Assembly: GCA_934120735.1 (NCBI GenBank)
Contig: CAKOVA010000025.1
Span: 1-29,717, forward strand
Source: an uncultured Prevotella sp.
GTDB lineage: Bacteria; Bacteroidota; Bacteroidia; Bacteroidales; Bacteroidaceae
Direction of reading: 5' to 3'
Length of the DNA stretch: 29,717 nt
Part shown: in pieces, positions 24,695 through 29,717 of the stretch
Layout of the letters: the number at the start of each line of letters is the position of its first letter
Numbering within the stretch: the first letter of the stretch is position 1
Program-made: the position numbers and the translations under genes
The notes under the pieces: generated by a model
Told to the model about the DNA's origin: nothing
Seen by the model: only the letters and a program-made list of their open reading frames with translations
Databases searched by the model: none

Positions 24695-25393
24695 ATGAGT
24701 AACGAGTGGTTTCAGTTCAAACAGTTTACCATCCGGCAAGACCAGTGCGCCATGAAGGTGGGTACGGATGGCGTGTTGCTGGGTGCCTGGGCTAAGGGAG
24801 GACAGCGCATTCTTGATATCGGGACGGGTACCGGACTCATTGCTTTGATGATGGCGCAGCGGTATGCGGCTTGCTTTGTTGAGGCTTTGGAGATTGACCG
24901 TGACGCCTGTAGGCAGGCTAAAGTCAATGTAGAGGCATCCCCATTTGCCGATAGGGTGAGGGTTCGGGAGGTGGCTTTGCAGCAGTTTGAAACGGTAAAA
25001 CAATTTGACAGCATCGTTTCTAACCCACCTTACTTCGTGGAAGGCCTTCGTAGTCCGGATGCGAAGCGTTCCATGGCTCGGCATAGTGACACGCTTCCCT
25101 ATAAAACATTGTGCCAATCGGCCTACCGACTGCTTACCAATGAGGGCGAAATGAGTGTGGTGTTGCCGGTAGAATCGGTTGAGCAATTCAGTACTACAGC
25201 CGTAATTGCGGGATTTTATCTTAGAAAGAAACATTTAATCAAGACGGTTGCCCGCAAATCGCCTAAACGCTGTTTAATGGCATGGATGAAGCGTCGTCCT
25301 GAAGAGCTGGATGAACAGACGCTGACACTGTTTGATGATACGGGAGAAATGTCTGAATGGTATGCGAAATTAATGAACAATTTTTATTTGTAA
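24695..25393 (+). CDS. trmN6: tRNA1(Val) (adenine-37-N6)-methyltransferase (TrmN6/YfiC)
   Basis: TrmN6 uses SAM to methylate N6 of A37 in tRNA1(Val). The 232-residue product starts with the family signature: FQFKQFTIRQDQCAMKVGTD and VLLGAWA. It has the SAM-binding loop DIGTGTG (41-47) and the catalytic SNPPYF (109-114), in which NPPY marks an exocyclic-amine methyltransferase. The length fits the family, and relatives begin at the same place, which supports ATG 24695. The gene stands alone, divergent from lon and convergent with the lipid-kinase gene. A strong hairpin (25447-25480) closes it. Confidence 0.9.
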   Translation: MSNEWFQFKQFTIRQDQCAMKVGTDGVLLGAWAKGGQRILDIGTGTGLIALMMAQRYAACFVEALEIDRDACRQAKVNVEASPFADRVRVREVALQQFETVKQFDSIVSNPPYFVEGLRSPDAKRSMARHSDTLPYKTLCQSAYRLLTNEGEMSVVLPVESVEQFSTTAVIAGFYLRKKHLIKTVARKSPKRCLMAWMKRRPEELDEQTLTLFDDTGEMSEWYAKLMNNFYL

Positions 25394-25446
25394 AGAACGA
25401 CTGTGACGGAACGAAGGCGCATGCCATACTTTAGTCATTTGAAACA

Positions 25447-25480
25447 AACACGGCATCAGCCTGCGGGTTGATGCCGTGTT
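25447..25480. terminator. Bidirectional terminator between trmN6 and the lipid-kinase gene
   Basis: Arms AACACGGCATCA (25447-25458) and TGATGCCGTGTT (25469-25480) pair perfectly. Inside, GCC and GGT add three more pairs (one G-U), leaving a TGCG loop. The T-rich tail (TGTTTC) is on the minus strand, so it suits the kinase gene best. Confidence 0.75.
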
Positions 25481-25532
25481 GGTTGGATGGCGTTCATGAG
25501 CATGTGGCCATGGTAACGGCCGCATGTGGTCA

Positions 25533-26558
25533 TCATAGGTTTAATTTCTTCTGCAACACTTTGCTTAAGGCCTGTATGTGGCGCGTCTGTTTGGAGATGT
25601 CTTCGCGCACCACGTTGATTTCGTTGAACAGCTCGGCAGCGGCACTCTGAATGGCGTTGGGCTGTCGTTGACTCTTGTCAGCATCGGGGTTGATGATGAT
25701 TTTGATACCCTTTTCCACCAGTTCGATGTCAATGTCTCTGCCCGTCATCACTGGGTCGCCATCGTAATGGATTACCCCTGGCTTGCTGCGGTGTATGTGG
25801 AGTTTCTTTGAGGTGAAAGTCTTAATCTTGGAATTCTTATCCAGCGTTTTGTTGAACATGTCGATGCTGATTTGTGGAGCCTCGATAATATCGAAGGGTT
25901 CCATGATAATCACATCCATCAGTCCGTCGCTCATCGATGCCTGTGGCGCGATGAAAGCATTGTTGCCATATTGCGATGCGTTGGCACAAGAGATGAGAAA
26001 GGCTTTGTATTTGCTCACACCATTCTCGGTGGTGATTTCGTAAGTCTCAGGTTTGTATTTGAGGCCTTCTTCCAACACCTTCTGAACATAAGTGATGGGA
26101 CCGCGCTTTCCGCACTCAGCAAACTTCTGACTGACATAGGCATCGAATCCCATGCCGCAGGTACAGAAGAACGGGTAGCCGTTGATGATGCCGTAGTCGA
26201 AGTCATGGATGACGCATTTGTTGATGATTTCGATGGACTTCTTCACACTCATGGGAATGAGCATGTGGCGCGCCAGTCCATTACCTGAACCGCAGGGGAT
26301 GATGCCCAGTGCCGTGTCTGAATGCACAATGGCGCGCGCCACCTCATTGATGGTGCCATCACCACCCACAGCCACGACAATATCCACATGCGAATCTTTG
26401 GCTTCTGTGGCCAGTTCAGAAGCATGACCGGCATGATTGGTCGTAATGATTTCGTACTCAAACTGCTCATGGTCGAGCTTTGCGTCAATCATTTTGGGTA
26501 TGCCGTCCTTGTCACTGGTTCCCGATATGGGGTTCATGATGAATCTTATCTTCTTCAT
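25533..26558 (-). CDS. Diacylglycerol/sphingoid-type lipid kinase (DAGK/LCB5/YegS family)
   Basis: The 341-residue protein has the DAGK catalytic fold: FIMNPISG (7-14), AVGGDGTINEVA (63-74, with the nucleotide-binding GGDGT) and IPCGSGNGLARH (87-98, corresponding to P-G-T-x-N-D-x-A-R). A second, beta-rich half contains VIHYDGDPV. About 50 residues beyond the usual end (QRQPNAIQSAAAELFNEIN...LQKKLNL) are charged and helical. The family phosphorylates diacylglycerol, ceramide, sphingosine or other lipids, and sequence alone does not tell which. The gene is divergent from spt, which makes sphingoid bases. That placement makes a sphingolipid kinase a reasonable hypothesis, not a conclusion. A -7 box and a palindrome lie upstream. 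Confidence 0.85.
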   Translation of the reverse strand: MKKIRFIMNPISGTSDKDGIPKMIDAKLDHEQFEYEIITTNHAGHASELATEAKDSHVDIVVAVGGDGTINEVARAIVHSDTALGIIPCGSGNGLARHMLIPMSVKKSIEIINKCVIHDFDYGIINGYPFFCTCGMGFDAYVSQKFAECGKRGPITYVQKVLEEGLKYKPETYEITTENGVSKYKAFLISCANASQYGNNAFIAPQASMSDGLMDVIIMEPFDIIEAPQISIDMFNKTLDKNSKIKTFTSKKLHIHRSKPGVIHYDGDPVMTGRDIDIELVEKGIKIIINPDADKSQRQPNAIQSAAAELFNEINVVREDISKQTRHIQALSKVLQKKLNL

Positions 26559-26612
26559 CTTGTGTATTGTCTGTTATTTTAACGCTGTTGTTCCGAAAGA
26601 CTTTTTCATTCA

Positions 26613-26635
26613 TGCGAACATAATTCGCAAATGTA
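26613..26635 (-). promoter_or_regulatory. Promoter -7 box and operator-like palindrome of the lipid-kinase gene
   Basis: TACATTTGC (minus, 26635-26627) fits a -7 box. TGCGAA (26613-26618) and TTCGCA (26624-26629) form an inverted repeat with a 5-bp spacer that overlaps the -7 box and the expected start near 26620. Its position suits a repressor site. Confidence 0.45.
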
Positions 26636-26729
26636 CGACAATTCCAGTGATATGTCCATTTAAATCTGGTAAAAAACTTAAATTTAGCGTTTTTAGTTGA
26701 GAAAAGAACAATTTATGTTATTTATTTTA

Positions 26730-26738
26730 TATCTTTGC
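26730..26738 (+). promoter_or_regulatory. -7 element of spt
   Basis: TATCTTTGC, a perfect -7 box, gives a start near 26744. The -33 region (about 26706-26711) lacks TTTG. The box rules out the in-frame TTG at 26735 as the translation start. Confidence 0.6.
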
Positions 26739-26782
26739 AGCCTATATTATTCACTATGGGTATGATACCTATTTTAAATATA

Positions 26783-27973
26783 ATGGGACAATTACAAGAA
26801 AGATACAAAAATTATCGAGATCCTCAGAAATACATGGATGCTGGCGTGTATCCTTATTTCAGGGAAATAACCAGTAAACAAGGAACGGAAGTAGAGATGG
26901 GTGGACATCGAGTGTTGATGTTTGGCTCTAACGCTTATGCGGGATTGACGGGCGATGAGCGCGTCATCCGTGCGGCCAAGGAGGCCTTGGATAAATATGG
27001 TTCGGGCTGTGCAGGAAGCCGATTCCTCAATGGTACGCTTGACCTGCATGTGCAATTGGAGAAAGAATTGGCCACCTTCGTGGGAAAAGATGAAACACTG
27101 TGTTTCCCTACAGGGTTCTCCGTCAATCAAGGTGTGTTGGCCATGGTGGTGGGTCGCAACGACTATATCCTCTGTGATGACCGTGACCATGCCAGCATTG
27201 TGGATGGACGTCGGTTGTCGTTCGCCACACAACTGCGCTATAAGCATAACGATATGGCCGACTTGGAGCGGTTGTTGCAAAAGCTTCCTTACGATGCTGT
27301 GAAGCTGATTGTGGTAGATGGAGTGTTCTCTATGGAGGGAGATTTGGCCAATTTGCCCGCTATTGTTGAATTGAAACGCAAGTATAATTGTTCCATCATG
27401 GTTGATGAGGCGCACGGATTGGGAGTCTTTGGCCGTCAAGGACGTGGTGTTTGTGACCATTTTGGATTGACCCACGAGGTTGACCTTATCATGGGAACCT
27501 TCTCAAAGAGTTTGGCTTCCATCGGCGGCTTTATTGCATCGGACAGCGACACCATCAACTATCTGCGTCATACCTGTCGTACTTATATATTTAGTGCATC
27601 CGATACGCCTGCCGCAACAGCTGCCGCACGCGAAGCCCTGCGTATCATTCAGGCTGAACCAGAGCGGATAGATCATCTTTGGGAAGTCACTCGCTATGCC
27701 TTGAAACGCTTCAAGGAAGAAGGTTTTGAGATTGGTGAAACGGAGAGTCCGATTATTCCGCTGTATGTGAGAGATATTGATAAGACCTTTATGGTGACCA
27801 AATTAGCTTTTGACAACGGTGTGTTCATCAACCCTGTGATACCTCCAGCCTGTGCGCCGCAAGATACATTGGTTCGTTTTGCACTGATGGCTACACATAC
27901 TGAAGAGCAAGTAGAGCGAGGAGTTCAGGCGTTGAAAAAGGTGTTTGTGGACCAAGGTATCATCAAGAAGTAG
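26783..27973 (+). CDS. spt: Serine palmitoyltransferase (sphingolipid synthesis, PLP-dependent)
   Basis: Spt condenses serine with an acyl-CoA to 3-ketodihydrosphingosine, the first step of Bacteroidetes sphingolipid synthesis. It is an alpha-oxoamine synthase like KBL and BioF. The 396-residue protein closely follows Bacteroides Spt as I know it: VYPYFREI, MFGSNAYAGLTGDERVI, YGSGCAGSRFLNGTLDLH, DDRDHASIVDG, VDEAHGLGVFG (the Asp that binds the pyridine ring) and GTFSKSLASIGG with the PLP lysine. The family's usual start is MGQLQE/MGLLQE, so ATG 26783 is chosen. ATG 26756 would add nine residues and is also compatible with the promoter. The divergent lipid-kinase gene may act in the same pathway. 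The hairpin at 27994-28024 ends the transcript. Confidence 0.92.
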   Translation: MGQLQERYKNYRDPQKYMDAGVYPYFREITSKQGTEVEMGGHRVLMFGSNAYAGLTGDERVIRAAKEALDKYGSGCAGSRFLNGTLDLHVQLEKELATFVGKDETLCFPTGFSVNQGVLAMVVGRNDYILCDDRDHASIVDGRRLSFATQLRYKHNDMADLERLLQKLPYDAVKLIVVDGVFSMEGDLANLPAIVELKRKYNCSIMVDEAHGLGVFGRQGRGVCDHFGLTHEVDLIMGTFSKSLASIGGFIASDSDTINYLRHTCRTYIFSASDTPAATAAAREALRIIQAEPERIDHLWEVTRYALKRFKEEGFEIGETESPIIPLYVRDIDKTFMVTKLAFDNGVFINPVIPPACAPQDTLVRFALMATHTEEQVERGVQALKKVFVDQGIIKK

Positions 27974-27993
27974 CACTTTTGCACCTAAATAAT

Positions 27994-28024
27994 AACAGGG
28001 AAAGTAGGTCATGCTTTCCCTGTT
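27994..28024 (+). terminator. Terminator of spt
   Basis: AACAGGGAAAG (27994-28004) and CTTTCCCTGTT (28014-28024) form a perfect 11-bp stem with a 9-base loop, directly followed by TT. It begins 20 bases after the stop codon. From there to 28185 I see no gene. Confidence 0.8.
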
Positions 28025-28185
28025 TTGGTTTACGGAGATTGATTGTAGCGTGCATGAGCCATATTATCAAACAATGTGTCAGGTTCGTTCATCCTCAAAT
28101 ACGTCACGTTGATGAGGAAAACCAGCGCAAAATTTCCCGTGATTCATGCGTTCGTGAGCACTTTATGAAATAATTGTTTAAAATA

Positions 28186-28218
28186 TTTTGCGAATAAAAA
28201 AATATATCTTACCTTTGC
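28186..28218 (+). promoter_or_regulatory. Promoter of tRNA-Pro
   Basis: TTTTG (28186-28190), 19 bp, TACCTTTGC (28210-28218). It is a canonical Bacteroidetes promoter 28 bases before the mature tRNA. Confidence 0.8.
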
Positions 28219-28245
28219 ACTCGCAATTCAACAATGAACTGCAAG

Positions 28246-28319
28246 CGGGGTGTAGCGCAGCCCGGTAGCGCTCCTGTTTTGGGAACAGGCGGTCGCAGGT
28301 TCGAATCCTGTCGCCCCGA
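28246..28319 (+). tRNA. tRNA-Pro (anticodon TGG)
   Basis: The 74 bases fold into a full cloverleaf. The acceptor stem CGGGGTG pairs with CGCCCCG (one G-T pair) and the discriminator is A. The D arm is GCGC...GCGC, the anticodon stem is CCTGT/ACAGG with loop TTTGGGA (anticodon TGG, reads CCA), and the T arm is GCAGG-TTCGAAT-CCTGT. The CCA end is not encoded, so CCA-adding enzyme must complete it, as usual in this phylum. It is a single tRNA gene with its own promoter and terminator. Confidence 0.97.
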
Positions 28320-28328
28320 CAACGATAT

Positions 28329-28365
28329 AAAATACAATGTATTGGTCAACAATACATTGTATTTT
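28329..28365. terminator. Terminator after tRNA-Pro, possibly shared with mltG
   Basis: Perfect 16-bp arms AAAATACAATGTATTG (28329-28344) and CAATACATTGTATTTT (28350-28365) with a 5-base loop. A's on one side and T's on the other make it work in both directions, so it may also stop mltG transcripts from the right. The 90 bases up to mltG show nothing else. Confidence 0.82.
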
Positions 28366-28455
28366 CATTTATAGACGATTCTTTTATCCAAAAAGATTGG
28401 GAAATGAATGCTCATCTTAGCTCCACAGCATGTTTGAACATACAACAGATAGTTG

Positions 28456-29502
28456 TTATTGAATGCCTCGATGGTTCAATGCAGCGGTGTATTTGGCTGC
28501 GTTGACTTTGTGTTCTGCGTATGTCCGTGCAAAGTTGTGTGTTCCGCTGAAGTCTTCTTTGGCACACATGTACAGGTAGTCGTGATGCTTCAGGTTGAGC
28601 ACAGACTCAATGCCAGCAATCGATGCGATGCGGATGGGGCCTGGTGGCAAGCCAGTGTTCACATATGTGTTGTAGGGACTTTTGATGGTTAACAGCTTAT
28701 TGTATATGCGCCTCAAACCAAAGTCTTTCCACGCAAATTTTATGGTAGGATCAGCTTGCAGTGGCATTCCGTTGGGATATTCGGCATTGCGCAACATCAG
28801 TCGGTTGTAATACATGCCAGCAATCATGGGCTTCTCTCCATTGTTAGCCGTTTCCTCATCAACGATGCTGGCCAAGGTAATCACTTCGTTTGGAGATAAT
28901 TTCAGTTGCTGTGCTTTTGCCTTTCTATCGGTGTTCCAGAAGTTGTTGCTCTCTTTTTTCATCCGATCCAACAGCTTGTTAATGTTTACATTCCAATAAA
29001 TATCGTAGGTGTTTGGAATGAACATGCATGCAATGGTAGTGGTGTCATAGCCGTATTTTTGGCATACGGTGTCGTTTTTCAAGGCGTTGGCCAGCGTTGC
29101 ACTGTCAAGCATCAGATGCTTTGCCAGTTCGGCCGACAGGCGTTCTACGGTTCTAACCGTAGGAATGGTAAGATTAACAGGTTCTTGCATGCCATTTTTC
29201 AAGTGCCTAAAAACCGTGAAAGCCCCTTCTCTCGACTTGATAGCATACCTACCTGTGCGAACGTGGTCGGCATACTTGGTGTGCCTCATCAACGTGGTAA
29301 AGCCATGGAGGCTGTGCTGACGGGCAATGGGAGTGAGCTTGGCCACTACCGAGTCGGCATTGTCATCCGTGTCTATGTAGATATATGTGGTGGTTTCTGA
29401 GGTCGAAAAAGCGCTGAAGAAATAGTAAAAGGTCAATCCGCATACCAGAAGAACGCAGATGGCCGCAGCAAGTAGATAGTAGTTTTTATGCTGTTTGTCC
29501 AT
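28456..29502 (-). CDS. mltG: Endolytic murein transglycosylase MltG (YceG-like)
   Basis: MltG cleaves nascent peptidoglycan strands in the membrane-near periplasm and sets glycan chain length. The 348-residue protein has one N-terminal membrane helix (about 9-29), a LysM-like region (about 38-110) and the YceG catalytic domain. The catalytic segment ASIVDEETA carries Glu217, aligned with Glu218 of E. coli MltG. LQADPTIKFA, SPYNTYVNTGLPPGPI and EDFSGTHNFA follow as in relatives. The start ATG 29502 lies about 20 bases after the inferred transcription start. It is transcribed alone toward the tRNA. Confidence 0.95.
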   Translation of the reverse strand: MDKQHKNYYLLAAAICVLLVCGLTFYYFFSAFSTSETTTYIYIDTDDNADSVVAKLTPIARQHSLHGFTTLMRHTKYADHVRTGRYAIKSREGAFTVFRHLKNGMQEPVNLTIPTVRTVERLSAELAKHLMLDSATLANALKNDTVCQKYGYDTTTIACMFIPNTYDIYWNVNINKLLDRMKKESNNFWNTDRKAKAQQLKLSPNEVITLASIVDEETANNGEKPMIAGMYYNRLMLRNAEYPNGMPLQADPTIKFAWKDFGLRRIYNKLLTIKSPYNTYVNTGLPPGPIRIASIAGIESVLNLKHHDYLYMCAKEDFSGTHNFARTYAEHKVNAAKYTAALNHRGIQ

Positions 29503-29530
29503 GTTTTCAATTGCAAATGTGATTCGGGTG

Positions 29531-29562
29531 CAAAGTTAGTTGAAGTTAGAGACAAGGCAAAA
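29531..29562 (-). promoter_or_regulatory. Promoter of mltG
   Basis: On the minus strand: TTTTG (29562-29558), 19 bp, TAACTTTG (29538-29531), then C. A canonical promoter with a start near 29523. Confidence 0.8.
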
Positions 29563-29696
29563 TAATTGCGCATATATTTTGGTTTCTCATTGATGAACCC
29601 TGACAGCCAAACACAACCGTTTACACCACGTCTGGCAATAGTGTCTTATACTGAAATAGCTTGACACATTATCAAACTCAAAAAAAGTAAAAAGAC

Positions 29697-29717
29697 ATGA
29701 CAAAATCAAGGAAAAGA
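29697..29717 (+). CDS. Possible start of a further gene, cut by the window end
   Basis: ATG 29697 opens MTKSRKR and remains open to the last base. It follows an A-rich stretch, as many starts here do. Only seven codons are visible, so no product can be named and the call is tentative. Confidence 0.3.

Noticed and set aside
24560..25234. Long minus-strand frame opposite trmN6
   Set aside because: It is antisense to a well-supported methyltransferase gene and looks like its shadow. Nothing in the product resembles a protein family.

Overview
The window looks like chromosomal DNA of a Bacteroidales bacterium, most likely a member of the Prevotellaceae. The evidence is the promoter type (-33 TTTG, about 19-20 bp, -7 TAnnTTTG, often ending TTTGC), the near absence of Shine-Dalgarno sites, a tRNA with no encoded CCA, and Bacteroidetes-specific families: serine palmitoyltransferase, DUF4468, Porin_10-like porin, DUF4293, and a Bacteroidetes-type omega subunit in a bamD operon. 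I could not run any database search; family calls rest on motifs and remembered relatives.

Layout. 1-285 (+) is the end of a probable GH13 amylase, closed by a hairpin. 406-4159 (+) holds a secreted two-domain esterase (SGNH plus sialate-O-acetylesterase type), a free-standing AlaX-like tRNA-editing protein and an EamA/DMT transporter. 4296-5645 (+) holds a small beta-barrel protein and an unidentified secreted protein. An HD-domain hydrolase (-) and menA (+) diverge from 6.35 kb, apparently from one shared stretch of interleaved promoter elements. menA converges on a large porin gene (-); a 191-bp MITE-like element with 18-bp perfect terminal repeats and TTAA target duplications sits exactly at the two stop codons. 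Upstream of the porin come a small membrane protein (ATGA overlap) and a DUF4468 protein.

11.1-12.36 kb is the accessory-looking part: a degenerate second copy of the DUF4468 gene with its duplicated upstream region, a DUF3791 gene with a strong Shine-Dalgarno, and about 600 bp of gene-free DNA with long inverted repeats.

From 12.4 kb the genes are mostly core: uvrB (-) divergent from bamD-rpoZ-DUF4293 (+), a secreted alpha/beta hydrolase (+), a DEAD-box helicase (-), and the lon-tgt-LptF/G-family cluster (-). trmN6 (+) diverges from lon across a spacer with 22-bp tandem repeats. A DAGK/LCB5-family lipid kinase (-) diverges from the sphingolipid gene spt (+), followed by tRNA-Pro(TGG) and mltG (-). 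The last 21 bases may begin another plus-strand gene.

Functional themes are envelope biogenesis (BamD, LptF/G family, MltG, porin, sphingolipid synthesis), protein quality control and tRNA modification (Lon, Tgt, TrmN6, AlaX), DNA repair (UvrB) and menaquinone synthesis (MenA). I see no phage, CRISPR array, complete insertion sequence or obvious new defence system. The points most worth a second look are the stop-codon MITE, the DUF4468/DUF3791 scar, the interleaved promoters and the repeat-bearing spacers.
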